A DNA stretch of 64,000 nucleotides from Clitoria ternatea (lineage: Eukaryota; Streptophyta; Magnoliopsida; Fabales; Fabaceae): contig CM075669.1 in NCBI GenBank assembly GCA_037962975.1, positions 84,054,001 to 84,118,000 of the forward strand. The letters run 5' to 3'. Below the pieces are notes generated by a model. It saw nothing but the letters and a program-made list of their open reading frames with translations. It did no database searches and was not told where the DNA came from. Below, in pieces: positions 45,442-56,786 of the stretch. The translations under genes were made by a program, and so were the position numbers. Every line of letters starts with the position of its first letter. The stretch's first letter is position 1.

Positions 45442-45871
45442 TGAGCGAGTTTTTAAAACACATAATCTTTGAGTTGCCAAGGTTTACCTCCAGGGATTTT
45501 AAACATGAACAAGTTATCCTTTTTTATCAAAACATTAGGGTAAATTCTAGAAACTTATAAGGGGATGTTTATTTTGATCCGGTGTGAACACTGGTCTGCA
45601 GGCTAAGGTACGCTACACCAATAAGAACACACTAAATCTTGCAAATTAAAATAAATCTAGACGGGGTGCACGAGCACCAATGTAATCACGCTAGTTTATG
45701 TACTTGGACAATAATAAACATCTGAGGTTCCATACAGAGTAGGTGAACAGACCCCGGTCAGGAAAGCTGCTATAGTTAGAGTCAGATGCAAGTGGGCAAC
45801 TTACACCTCTAAAGCTGCAGTCTCAGAACCCTGTCAGGAGAGGTCAAATCACCACGTGCAATTAAGAAAGA

Positions 45872-45879
45872 ACTATAAA
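45872..45879 (+). promoter_or_regulatory. TATA box of the Tat LTR
   Basis: TATAAATA in the context GAACTATAAATACTAC, about 320 bp before the LTR end. Confidence 0.5.
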
Positions 45880-46193
45880 TACTACTCATTCATTAAGACA
45901 TAATAGATTTCTCATTACTCGCAACTTAAGATTTTTGTAATTACTTTTCCTTCCATTTTACTCATTCTAACTTAAGCATCAGAGCCTCTTTTATAGGTAC
46001 AACTTTGGTGTATCCCTTTCAAGAATGGTTGGAATTGATTCAAGAAGTATCTTAACATCAAGAGCATAGAATCCCTACTTGATATATGTGTATAATACCG
46101 TACTCCTACTGAGATGGTATAAAAACAAGAGTGAAGAGATCTTCGACACCGGGGTAAAGAGGGTAACTTTAGACCCCCACACCTGTCAGAACA

Positions 46194-46212
46194 TTGGCAC
46201 GCCCAGTGGGAC
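46194..46212 (+). other. LTR end and decayed primer binding site
   Basis: The LTR appears to end CAGAACA at 46193. TTGGCACGCCCAGTGGG follows, resembling the TTGGCGCCCACCGTGGGG site of Tat-lineage elements with an inserted base and substitutions. Confidence 0.6.
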
Positions 46213-46345
46213 CGTATAAAATTTGAGTCCCACACTGCAAACAAAGATGTAGCAAGTCATGGAAAACAACAGAAGGAATGGAACCCTGTAGGGCCATGTG
46301 CAGAATTTAACGCAGAAGGTTGAGCCTCAAATCTTGGAGTACGGA

Positions 46346-46373
46346 CCCTAAACCCTAAACCCTAAACCCTAAA
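46346..46373 (+). repeat. Four perfect CCCTAAA telomere-type repeats
   Basis: CCCTAAA x4 in a row, the plant telomere unit, within the gag leader of the Tat element. Confidence 0.9.
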
Positions 46374-46399
46374 AACTAGGGAAGAATTCAAACCATGGT

Positions 46400-47460
46400 G
46401 TACCCTAACCCCCGTGATAAGCTCATTAGGCAACTCCGGATGGAAATTCAGGAGCTGAAAAAAGGAAAAAAGGTAAGAGAAAATATAGTAGAAGATAAGA
46501 GGCAGCGTGAGTCTTTCCAGACACAAGAGCACTCACAAGCCTAGACCTACGACGAGCAAGAGTCCATGTACTGGACTATAAATCTGAATAACTAAAGGAG
46601 AGTTCAACCACAAGGCAGAGGTGAGTAATATCAGTTTAATGTACCCTTTACTAGGAGGTTGATGAATGTGCTTATTCTGAGGCACCTATAAACTCCTTAA
46701 TCGCTATCAATAAGGAAGTACAGTGGAGAATCAGTCCCGGGATGTCACTTAGATGTATATGCAAATAAGTCATTGTTTCTGGGAGCTGAGGATGGTGTGA
46801 TACGTAGAATGTCCCTTGGGACACTGTCTGTTGAGTCCTTAGGGTGGTTCAAGAGTTTGCCATCAGGGTCCATCGATTGTTAGGATGATACGATGTATGA
46901 CTTCTTACAACATTAGTACCAGGGTTATAAGGAGGCTGTATTAGTACCAGGGTTGATAGAGCAGATTCAATTACACATAGTGGTAGAAGCTCTCTAACCG
47001 CAGTCCCCTTTTGCCTTGTCTTTGGCAAAAAGAGCACCCCAGACATTCAAAGAATTCAAAAGAAAAGCGGTGAAGTATGTAGGTAGACAAATACACCTTG
47101 CTGCGGCCAAAGGAAAATCCATAACGGCTGATGAAAGGACCTCGACCCATGAACATAAAGGATCAAAATTTAAACATAAGAATTGAGACCGGGATCTCCC
47201 CCTGAGGCGGAAATAACATTGGAGTATAAACTTTACCCAGTATACACCTTTCACAGCCCGGCCAAGGTATATTTTAAGAGAGGTTAGACTATGAAGGTTA
47301 ATGGTGTGTGGAATAAAGAAACTGATGCCAATGAAGAGACCTAGTAATACCAGTAAGTATTATGAGTTTCATGAGCAGATCGGCCACAGTACCGATAAGT
47401 GTAGACAATTGAAAGAAGAAATTAAGACCTTAATTAGAAAAGGTAAGTTAAAGTAATACC
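46400..47460 (+). pseudogene. gag: Gypsy gag remnant (Tat lineage)
   Basis: Fragments in changing frames match a Gypsy gag: FTRRLMNVLIL (about 46650), then RRMSLGTLSVESLGWFKSLPSGSI (about 46800-46870), the usual Trp-Phe-x-x-Leu and SI motif, and a zinc-finger-like end YYEFHEQIGHSTDKCRQLKEEI (about 47355-47425) in which the first Cys has become Tyr. Several stops are present, so no product is expected. The region between 46255 and 46400 is leader sequence. Confidence 0.7.
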
Positions 47461-47684
47461 TGTTCAGGCAACGGGGATATGGCAAGCCGGAGAAGGAGGC
47501 CCCACAGAGGATGGATATCGGTTTGATAGATGAAGATGAAGCAAGGGGTTTAAAAATCCAAGTCTTGGAGAACGGCAAGGTGGTTGTGGACAACATTGAG
47601 AAGGATGACTCATGGATGAAGCCACTAGGGTCAAGAAGAAAAGATGTAATTGATTAGATTGTAGGAGGATTTACATAAGGTGGA

Positions 47685-47950
47685 GTGTCCAACTCTGCAA
47701 GGAAGAATCATTTGAGGATGATAATGTCTGTACAAATAAAGGTAGACAATCGTCCATACCGGGGTGGGATTCAAACTCCGCCCATTATCTTTTCAGATGA
47801 TGATTTTGGTTCGACCATCCCAGGAGGAGAGGACGTGATCGTGATTAAAGTCATGGTCGCGAATAAAATAATTTGAAGGATGTTGGTGGATTAGGGAAGT
47901 TCGTGTGACATGATTTTTATGAGTGTTTTATGATAATGGGATTATTTAAT
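47685..47950 (+). pseudogene. Gypsy aspartic protease remnant
   Basis: IIFSDDDFGSTIPGGEDVIVIKVMVAN (47790-47870) is followed by a stop and RMLVD-stop-GSSCDMIF, the protease active-site region with a TAG in place of the residue between Asp and Gly. It matches the protease position of Tat-type Gypsy polyproteins. Confidence 0.65.
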
Positions 47951-48399
47951 GCAAATTTACAGCCATACACACAAGACTTGATGATGTTTAATAGAGAAAA
48001 GCAGCCTACAAAGGGCTACTTGGGTACAAGATTAACATTTGAAGGGCAACTGGGGTCCATGACTATTCGGACTTGATTTCTAGTAATCGATATGAAATCC
48101 CCTTTTAATGGAATCTTGGGAAGGCCGTCTTTAATTACCTTGAAAACTATGGTTTTTACACCGTATCTACTAATAAAATTTATTGACAAGGATAATCAAG
48201 TGTCCTTTGTTAGGGGGATCAATAGATGGCAAGGTATTATTATAATCTCAATGTCTAGATGACAAAGGTGGAAGAGTACATCAAAAGAAAACAACAAAAC
48301 GACGGAGGAGTAGTACTGGAGTCGGTAAATTTGATTGATTTGGATCCCAGAGAGGAGTTGGCGACAGATCTGGTGAACCCCTAAAGGCCCACACTGGAA

Positions 48400-49710
48400 G
48401 GAGGCATAAAAGTTGTACCCTTGGATGATGATCCTACCAGAATGATTGGAGTCAACGATTGCTTGGGGAAAGATATGGAGAAACGGTTAATAAAGTTTTT
48501 GAAAGAATTTAAGCTCCTATTCACCTAGACCACGACAAACATGCCTAGTATTGATCCAAATTTCTGCTGCCACAAGCTGGTAGTATATTCGAAATCAAGG
48601 GCAGTTGCACAAAAGAACAGGAGACTGGGTCCTGAGAAGCAGCAGGTGGCATGTAAACAAATGGATGAATTATTAAAGCATGGTTCATTAGAGAGGTCCA
48701 ATATTTGTCCTGGGTCCCTAATGTCGTGATGGTAAAGAAGGCTAACAGGAAATGGTGGATGTGTACAGACTTCACTAATTTAAACTAGTGTTGTCCAAAA
48801 GATCTGTACCCACTCCTCCGACTATCAATTTTTATCGTTTATGGATGCTTACTCCAGTTATAATCAGATGCCCATGTGGAAGAACGAGGAGGAGAAAACT
48901 GCTTTCATCAATGATAAAGGTGTCTTTTGTTACACCATCATACCGTTCAAACTCAAAAACACTGGAGCCACCTATCAAAGGATGATGAACAAGGTCTTTG
49001 AAGGAATGAGGTCTAAAATAGTCGAAGTATATGTGGACGACATAATATCAAAGACCCTGATAGGGGGAGATCATGTGTAGGACCTAAGGAAGATTTGTCA
49101 AATAATACAGATGTATAACATGCTCTTGAATCCATTGAATTGCACTTTTGTAGTACTAGCGGAACGTTTCTTAGGGTTTATGTTAACCCAGAAGGGGATT
49201 AAGGTAAATCCAAACAAGTGCAAGGTAATAAAGGAGTTAAGGAGTCCAACCAATGTTAGGGAGGTCGAATCCTTGAATGGTAATGTGGCAGCACTATCAC
49301 GATTCATGCCAAAAATGACACATTGGTCCTACCACTTTACAAAATTCTTAAAAAGAATAAAAAGTTTGAATGGGGTGAGGAGCAAGAGAATGCATTAAGG
49401 CAAATCTGGATAAATGCAAGGTAATAAAGGAGTTAAAGAGTCCAACCAATGTTAGGGAGGTCTAATCCTTGAATGGAAATGTGGCAGCGCTATCACAATT
49501 CATGCCAAAAATGGCACATCGGTCCCTACCACTTTACAAAATTCATAAAAAGAATAAAAAGTTTGAATGGGGTGAGGAGCAGGAGAATGCATTTCGGAGT
49601 TTAAAGGAATTTTCGGAAAACCTACTGGTGTTGGCAAAACTAAACCACAAAGAGAAACTGTTCCTTTACTTATCAGTGTCTAATGAAGCTCTGGGAGCAG
49701 TGTTGGTAAA
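48400..49710 (+). pseudogene. pol: Gypsy reverse transcriptase remnant with an internal tandem duplication
   Basis: RT blocks include FMDAYSSYNQMPMWKNEEEKTAF (about 48838-48906), GATYQRMMNKVFEG and YVDDII (about 49027-49045), so the metal-binding YVDD is still visible. Then LGFMLTQKGIKVNPNKCK. Bases about 49219-49396 are repeated with several changes at about 49417-49593 (both start in GCAAGGTAATAAAGGAGTTAA and end GAGCAGGAGAATGCATT-like). The duplication covers the RT-RNase H connection. Stops at about 48727, 48787 and 49078, and frame changes, make this a pseudogene. Confidence 0.78.
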
Positions 49711-50040
49711 ATAAACGGTTGAGGGACTACGACCAGTGTATTTTGTAGGCAAGGTACTACAAGGATCGGAAGGACGGTATCAAAAGCTTGAAAATACAGC
49801 CTTGGCCTTGGTATGGACGTCTAGACGTCTAAGGCATTATTTTTACGCTCACCCAATTATAGTCAAGATGGATCTCCTATTGTGGGCAGTGCTCCATAAA
49901 CCATATCTAACAGGGAGAATGAGGAAATGGGCTATTGAGCTCTCTGAGTTCGACATATCTTTTGAACCCTAAACTGCCATAAAAGCTTAAGTCTTTGCTG
50001 ATTTTGTAATAGAGCTAACTAGAGAGGCCCCAGTACCTTT
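49600..50040 (+). pseudogene. Gypsy RNase H (retroviral type) remnant
   Basis: LYLSVSNEALGAVLVK (about 49663-49712, first acidic position changed) and YFVGKVLQGSEGRYQKLENTALALVW (49739-49815), then KWAIELSEFDISFEP (about 49926-49968) match the Gypsy RNase H that follows the RT. A stop lies at about 49712 and another after FEP. Confidence 0.72.
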
Positions 50041-50054
50041 GAGGGCTGGTAATT

Positions 50055-50460
50055 TACGTGTATGGCTTTTCTAACTCAAATAGATGTGGAGCTGGGGTGG
50101 TCGTCAAAAGTGAAGACGGAGTCAGCATAAAAGTGTCCCTTAGGTTTAATTTTAAAACTTCAAACAATCAGGCAGAATATGAGGCTTGTTTGGCGAGATT
50201 GAGAGTAGCACTAGACATCAAAGCTAGGAGTGCTATTCTCTACAATGATTCACAGCTGGTGATTTCCCAAATTAATGAGAGCTACCAGGCAAATGAGCCA
50301 TTACTCTAGCAGTACCTCGTCAAGGTAAAGGAGATAGAAGAAAGGTTTGATAAAGTTGAGTATAGGCATATCCCAAGGGAGGATAATGTTAGGGACGATG
50401 TCTTATCTCGTTTGGCAAGCACAAAAAAGGCAGGGTCCACAACGACAGTTATTCAAAGCA
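50055..50460 (+). pseudogene. Second RNase H (plant-type) of the Tat lineage
   Basis: YGFSNSNRCGAGVVVKSEDG (about 50061-50120) is the first-Asp region with Asp lost. NNQAEYEACLARLRVAL (about 50163) keeps the catalytic Glu, LYNDSQLVISQI (about 50241) keeps the Asp, and YRHIPREDNVRDDVLSRLA (about 50361) ends the domain. A second RNase H between RNase H and integrase is a feature of Tat/Ogre elements, so it fixes the lineage. One stop lies at 50308. Confidence 0.75.
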
Positions 50461-50559
50461 CTCTGGCAGAGCCTAGTATATCAACCCCGGTTACGGTCTG
50501 TGTTATCTAGCCAAAAGCATATCTGGACAACTCTTGGGTTATCTCCATCATCCAATATT

Positions 50560-51771
50560 TGGTAAATAGGAAAACCCAACCAATCCGCTTGAGAAGAAGC
50601 TTAAAAAGGAACTACCAAACTTTGTCTTAATTGATGGAAGTTTATTCCAAAGAGGAATATCGGCTTCATACTTGAGGTGCTTGAATAAAGCTGAGGTAAC
50701 TGATTTCATGTCTGAGGTGCATGAGGACACACGTGGTCATCACTATGTTGGAAAAAGTTTAGCTAGACGAATACTACGGGTAGGATATTGGTGGCCCATA
50801 ATGATTAAAGATGCCATCAATTACGTCCAGAAGTGTGATACTTGCCAAAAGTATAGCAATGAACATCATGTTCCGGCGGACGAACTCTTTACATCGGCCG
50901 TCCCAAGTCCCTTCCACTAATGGGGGATGGACATCTTGGGTTTGTTCCCAAAGGCTCCTGGCAGAGTTAAATATTTGATTGTGGGAGTTGATTATTTTAC
51001 TAAGTGGATTGAGACAGAGGCCGTAGTTCATATTGAGGCAGAGGCCGTAGTTCATATTACTAAGTGGTATCCTGGGAAGGGTGATCACCGATAACGGAAC
51101 GTAATTCACAGATGCTAAGTTTGTGAGCCTCTTGGAGGGGTTTCAAATACAATAAGTGTTTTCATCGGTTAAGCATCCATAAACGAATGGACAAGCTGAA
51201 GTGGCAAATAGAGAAATTTTGAAGGGATTGTAAAAACGGCTTGGAGATGCCAAATGAGAGTAGGCCAATCAATTATGTCATGTCCTTTGGGCGTATCGTA
51301 CCACGTCTTATTCATCTATGGGTAAAACCCCATTTTGGTTGGTATACGGAGTTGATGCTGTGATACCGGTGGAAATCAACTATATTTCTCCAAGAATCCA
51401 ACAGTTTGATGGGGGAAGAAAATGGACTCCGGCTAAAGGATGAGCTTGATTTCCATCACGAAGTCTGGGAAATAGCTTTTGTTTGAGATCAGGCTATCAT
51501 AGCTAAGGCCACACTTCGATATAACAAGAAGGTGCAGAAGCGAAGGTTCAATGTTGGAGACCTAGTGCTTAGAAGGCTTCGATTGGAAACCATTTTGTAT
51601 ATCAGGGAAAACAAGTACCCATATAGGAAGGACCATACCGGGTTAACGACATTACTACGGGAGTTGCTTATCTTTTGGAGACTTTACAAGGAGAAGTGTT
51701 CAAGAATAAGTGGTACGAACGTATTTCAGTTGACCGGCATCACAAGCCATGCACCCTTTTTCCTTACCTAG
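50560..51771 (+). pseudogene. Gypsy integrase remnant
   Basis: A zinc-binding HHCC region, EVHEDTRGHHYVGKSLARRILRVGYWWP ... VQKCDTCQKY (about 50715-50860), is preserved, followed by a stop and MDILGLFPKAPGRVKYLIVGVDYFTKWIE (about 50928-51014) of the catalytic core. A 24-bp segment (GAGGCAGAGGCCGTAGTTCA) is duplicated at about 51012-51060. Downstream the DDE core is broken by many stops, with a C-terminal chromodomain-less tail near 51532-51771. Confidence 0.72.
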
Positions 51772-51894
51772 GTTTTTTCCTACAGGGTTTTACCTAGTGG
51801 GTTTTTAACGACGCATGCAGCCAAGATGCCATTTTGAATAGTAAAATCACTTAGCAAAATGATTCCATCTACATTTTGACGAAGTTATTATTAA

Positions 51895-52405
51895 TTATTT
51901 TAAACCTCAGAGTGGTTCATAAAACCCCAGAGCGGTTATTAATTGTTTAAACCCCGGAGTAGTTGTTAAAACCCCAGAGTGGTTATTAATTGTTTAAACC
52001 CCAAAGTGGTTGATAAAACCCCAGAGTAGTTATTAATTATTTAAACCCTGGAGTGGTTGTTAAATCCCAGAGAGGTTATTAATTGTTTAAACCCCGGAGT
52101 GGTTGATAAAACCCTACAGCGATTATTAATTGTTTAAACCCCAAAGTGGTTGATAAAACCCCAGAGTGGTTGATAAAACCCCAGAGTGGTTATTAATTGT
52201 TTAAACCGAAGTAGTTGTTAAAACCCCAAAGCAGTTATTAATTAATTTAAACCCCGAAGTGGTTGTTAAAACCCCAGAGCAATTGTTAATTATTTTAAAC
52301 CCTAGAGTGGTTGTTAAAACCCTAGAGCGGTTAATTATTTTTAAACCCGGAGTGGTCGTTAAAACCTTAGAGTAGTTATTGATTTTTTAACCCCAAGTGC
52401 GGTTA
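51895..52405 (+). repeat. Minisatellite in the Tat 3' non-coding region
   Basis: About ten degenerate copies of a 46-48 bp unit made of two similar halves: TTTAAACCCCGGAGTGGTTG and TTAAAACCCCAGAGTGGTTA. Tandem repeats in the 3' non-coding region are known from Ogre/Tat elements. Confidence 0.88.
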
Positions 52406-52815
52406 TTAGGATATTAATGCTTAAAATTCAGAAGTTACCAAGAAAAGGCATACATGGACTACGGTCATACAGTTTGACGATTTAAAAACATACAAACAAA
52501 GTCTCAATGGATACCTCAATATTCAGACATCAAAAATAATAGGAGAATTATTTCTAAGTTATACATTTCGATGAACGACGATATCGACAATTAAAGCAAA
52601 ATAATACGAGGTTATAAAAGAGCAAAAAACAAGATACTTAGTATTAAATGACAAGCGTTCACAAAAGAATAGGTGGCCACACCCTGGTAAAATTAAAGGG
52701 CACAGAGGATAAAGTAAAAACATCATCAAAATGGGAAGAGCTCATCCCGCCTACAGAGCAGAAAAGAAATCTAAGGGTCCACTTGATCGCCCCCGTCCTC
52801 TCCTCCATCAACATC
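52406..52815 (+). other. Tat element sequence between minisatellite and CACTA-2, no gene
   Basis: Non-coding, moderately purine-rich. It ends at the CACTA insertion. No polypurine tract or LTR is seen before the break. Confidence 0.5.
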
Positions 52816-52839
52816 CACTACTAGAAAAACAACTAATAG

Positions 52840-53395
52840 CTACCCTCAGTTAGCGACCGCGACATTCCGTCGCTAATCAGTGACCAAATTAGCAACCGTA
52901 ATATGAAAGGGACCTCGAATACAAAAAATAGTGACCAGATCAGTGACCAACAGAATCCCGTCGCTAAAATTGGTAAAGACCCGTCACTAAATCCGTCACT
53001 ACCTCATGCCTCGTCGCTGCACCGGTCACTATAGTTATTTCCCTCTATTTTTTGGTTTCCCTCCAACGTATTTATGGCACCAACTAATAGCGACAGTGTC
53101 TTACAGTCTCTATGTCTTCAGATACATTAGTGACGCACGCATACCGTCGCTACTACCACAAGGTAGCGCGGCTAGGTATAACCATCGCTATGTTTTGGAT
53201 ACATCAGCGATGGAGTTTTACTGTTGCTATGATTCCTAGAGGGAGAACAATTTTGGAGGGATTTCTAAATTGAGCGACAGATGTAGTCATCGCTAGTGTT
53301 AGTATATGAGCGACACATGTCATATCCGTTGCTATATCATTCACTTTCTTAAAATATCCACAGTTTTAGTGACGGTATGTATCCGTCGCTATATC
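52840..53395. repeat. CACTA-2 subterminal repeats
   Basis: More than a dozen copies in both orientations of GTCGCTA/TAGCGAC-type words. Presumed transposase-binding region by analogy with other CACTA elements. Confidence 0.75.
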
Positions 53396-54300
53396 ATTCT
53401 CTTCTCTTCTGTTTACTGTGCTTAAGTTTTTTTTGTTGATTCCTACTCTCTTCTAGCTGGTCAATCTCTGTCAATTTCTATTTTGAGTTTTTGTTGTTCT
53501 CTGGTGAATGAAATGACCCTAACCTGTCATTAACATATAAGTATAAATGAATGAGGATACGATCTTTTACTGGTGAATTGAATGGAAATGGATAACTCAG
53601 TAGCAGAAGTTTAGTGGTGTGGATACAACCTTTTGCCTGTAAATTGAATGGAAGTGGACTTACACGGGTAATAAGGATGAACATTATAATATCCCATCCA
53701 TCAAAAAAGTGAATTTTATTCTAATTTGTTATATGTAATTTTTTATATATGTTTTAACAACTTAAAAGACTGTAAAATTAGCTTAAAACTGATAAAAACT
53801 TAAAGCCCTATATGTTAAAGTTGTTAAATTATTGGCTCTACTTCACCAAGGTTCTGACAGATCAATTTGAACACATAACCTGTAAGTTTCCAAACATATA
53901 ATACATTATGTTAGGGATAAGTTGGGTTGTGTTTATTGAGCCAATGTGATTAACCCATTAATATTTGTAAACTATAATTTTGTGGTTTGTGTTTGAAGAT
54001 TTAGTCAGAATAGGTGCAATGAATGGCTTTGGTTGTTTTATGTTTACTAATCGTATTGGTTTGTTGGTGAGTAAAGTGTAAGATTAAAGGTAGGTGAAGT
54101 GTTACATTGGTGGAACAGTTTGTTGGTAGTTTAGTGTATATGGGGGCTAAGTTCAAGGCATGTGTGCCAAGAAAATGTTTTTTTATGTTGAGGAGTTGGC
54201 TAGGAAGATGGTTTCTTGTAATGGTTTAGGGCTATGAAATGTTAAACATTTATGTCATTACTGTGCATATAATGTTCAATTGCTCATTACTGTAAGAAAA
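53396..54300. other. CACTA-2 interior, nothing recognised
   Basis: AT-rich, looks like leader and intron. A pair of related segments at about 53540-53660 share TGAATTGAATGGAA and CTTTTGCCTGTAAATTGAATGG. No gene is supported. Confidence 0.4.
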
Positions 54301-54304
54301 TCCA

Positions 54305-55030
54305 AACCATACATAAACATTTAATCCTTCCATTTAGGAACAACATTGACACTCCATAATTTTTTCCAAGACTTAGTGAAGAATAGAAACCACAGAAATG
54401 ATGATGGGCAATGATCTTACTCTTCACATTACATAAGAAAATTTCATCGACTAAGAGCCATTTTCAAAAGATCCCCATATAAGACAATCATCAACTATAG
54501 CATTAGACAAAGGAATTTCTAAAACTTTTGATGCTTCGTAATAGAGAAACTTCTTTTCACCAAAATTTTATTCCAACTCCCTTCAACCTCATTTATTAAA
54601 CCCCCTTACTATTGAAACTCCATCATACCCCTAGTCAGTTAGGCCTGTACAATTTAGTGAAAGAGAGGTCAAAGTTTTGTTAGTTGATTTTTTTATTAAA
54701 TGCTGCTTCAAAAACTTTCTAAATATTCATCACTTCCGAAGCTTCTTATGAATTCATCCTTGGAAAGATAATACCATCATGTGTAAAAAAAATCAAGAGG
54801 AGAAATAACAGATGGGTGTTTAGAAATTTTACACCATGAAGCAATGAAAGAGAGGCACTTCTAGCAATCATAGCATAGAACACTTCCACATATGCAAAAT
54901 AAAAAGATATGGAGATAAATTATTCATCTGTCCTAAACCCCATTATGGTTTTCTTTTGGTGGTTCAACATTTAGAAGCACCAAAAAGAGAAATTCATTCC
55001 ACACATCTCATGATAATATCAACTCATGCA
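54305..55030 (-). pseudogene. LINE (L1-type) ORF2 remnant, antisense
   Basis: On the minus strand, in changing frames: IIMRCVE (about 55010), a GLRQGDPLSPYLF-like block reading GLGQMNNLSPYLFIL (about 54935-54890), an ADD-type block reading FTHDGIIFPRMNS (about 54795-54760), VLEIPLSNAIVDDCLIWGSFENGS (about 54530-54460) and KSWKKLWSVNVVPK (about 54370-54330). The order matches the RT of plant L1 elements followed by the zf-RVT region. Many stops; the Asp before DD is replaced. It is opposite in orientation to CACTA-2. Confidence 0.65.
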
Positions 55031-55457
55031 ATTAGAAAAAGGCCATATGCTTCAAAGTATACCGCAAAAAACCCCATTTGATATATTTACTTTTGATTGT
55101 GGTCTTTGTTGACCAAATAAATAACAACGATATTTTAGATTAAAAAAAATAGTTAGCGAACAAAGATTGTTACAATTCATTATGAATTAAACTCGTATTA
55201 TTGAAGATTTAGGTTTAAATGTCATTATGTCACTTCATAATAACTATTTATAAATGATATGTAAATGAGCATCCATACAGTTTAGTAATTTTTTTTAATA
55301 ATTTCTTTTTCTAATAACTTCTAACTTCTCAACAAAAATTTAAGGATAATATTTAATAAAAAAATATGCCTTGAAAAATATTTTGTAAACAAATTCATGA
55401 AACTGAAACAAATATTTTGACAAATGTTTTGTGAACAAATAATATATTTGATCTTAC

Positions 55458-55740
55458 ATTTTGATTTCTTCAGAGAGTTCTTCGTTTTTTGATTATTCCA
55501 AAGTCTGTTGGCATAGGACCTGATTCTCAGACTCAAGGTTAGACAAACTCGACTCTAATCTGGAGTAATAAAGAATAGATAGTCAATGCCAGTTTAGGGT
55601 GGAAGAGATACTGTGTGGGGGGCTAATTCTTAGTTAAGAACCTTTCAATAGTCTCCTGAAGTTGTGTTGCTTTAAGCTGTGATTCTTCTACCTCTTTCAT
55701 CCTTGCTTGATTCTCATGTTCAATTTCATATGAGTGATCC
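55458..55740 (-). pseudogene. Myosin-like tail fragment with an intron, antisense
   Basis: On the minus strand an exon (about 55740-55642) reads RMKEVEESQLKATQLQETIE. An 82-bp intron follows (55641-55560, GT donor after GAAAG, acceptor TTATTACTCCAG), then an exon (55559-55458) reads RLESSLSNLESENQVLCQQ, a stop, and SKNEELSEEIK before a GTAAG donor. The exons join in frame. The heptad sequence and the LSNLESENQVLRQQ-type motif are typical of plant class XI myosin tails, recognised from memory. A retained intron rules out a processed copy, so this is genomic DNA captured by, or inserted into, the CACTA element. One in-frame TAA makes it a pseudogene. Confidence 0.5.
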
Positions 55741-56289
55741 AGTATAATTTTTCAGTTTCATATTTTTTTTCTCCTAGAATTTCTTTTTCATTTTTCATGG
55801 GCTTTTATAGTTTGAGTTCAGTATTGTTGATCTAGCCTATAGTCCAAATTTGGAAAGCTGTTTGATACGTGTACTCTTTTAAGTGCTTCTTCCTTGATGA
55901 TTGTAAGAATATTCTATTCTATTTTATACAATGAAGTTGAAATAAATAAATTAAGCAATTCATTTTTTAATTTTTATGACAAGTGATAGAGTTTGTAAAA
56001 TATGTCAAATGTTACCATTTAAGAAGGTATTTGATTTTTTTTCTACTGAAGCACAGCTGCATAAGTTAACATGCTCTTGGTGACGTTAAACAGTTTTAGA
56101 CTTCTTTTGGACTGTGCATAGCTACCCTTTTGATTATGTTTTTTGTTGTTATATTGATTGTATTTTTTCAGTTTTCTAGTTTACCTAGGTTGAGTTAGAA
56201 TCTAACATATTTGGGTGCCCATCCTGCACCTGTTTGTTGTACTCTTAATATAATTCTTGTGCTATCAATAAAGTTTCTTTGGCTAATAA

Positions 56290-56745
56290 AAAACGATTTA
56301 CACCAACAGCTCGCTTAACCCTCCATAGTGCTCATAACATACCTTATCCCTCTTCTTGTTGTCCCAAGATGTAAGACACTTGGTTTACTCATGAATCCTG
56401 AGGGTAAACGAGCAACAAACATCAAATTAGGTCTTGAAGCTCCAAGAGAAAATAAATTTCATGTTTAACTTTTGTTCATACTTTCATCTACCAATCTTCC
56501 ACCATTTTCCTTTTTTAGTTTCTTATTCACAACCAAAAAGGTATTAATAAGTTTGCACCCATACATGCCAAACTTATTCAAAATATAACATACCGATTTT
56601 GAAAAGTAAGCACTCATTTCTGACTTTGGTAAACTTCAATACCAAGAAATGTCTTCATGAAGCAAAGTAAGATCACTCATGTCATATATTTTTCATCATC
56701 TTCATTTTAAAGTCCTCAATCATTTTTAAATTACTGTGAACGAAT
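56290..56745 (-). pseudogene. Copia RT/RNase H remnant, antisense
   Basis: On the minus strand: KTFLGIEVYQS (about 56660), then KFGMYGCK-like and KENGGRLVDE-like blocks (about 56600-56490), and RFMSKPSVLHLGTTRR-like sequence with RYV and TMEG (about 56395-56300). These match the end of the RT and the following linker of Ty1/Copia polyproteins of a family unlike the Sireviruses here. Several frameshifts and stops. Confidence 0.6.
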
Positions 56746-56786
56746 AATCGCCAATAATTCCCTCATAAACAGAAGGCTTAAACTAA

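Larger units (their letters stand above)
44945..52815 (+). mobile_element. Tat-lineage Ty3/Gypsy retrotransposon, decayed, interrupted by CACTA-2
   Basis: LTR end, primer site, gag, protease, RT, RNase H, a second RNase H-like domain, integrase and a 3' tandem repeat, in the order expected for Tat/Ogre-type Gypsy elements. Many stops and frameshifts show it is old. The LTR start is not defined, because a minus-strand LTR abuts it at 44944. The 3' LTR lies beyond the CACTA insertion, outside the window. Confidence 0.8.

Noticed and set aside
46346..46373. A chromosome end
   Set aside because: Only four telomere units, embedded in a retrotransposon leader with continuous flanking element sequence.
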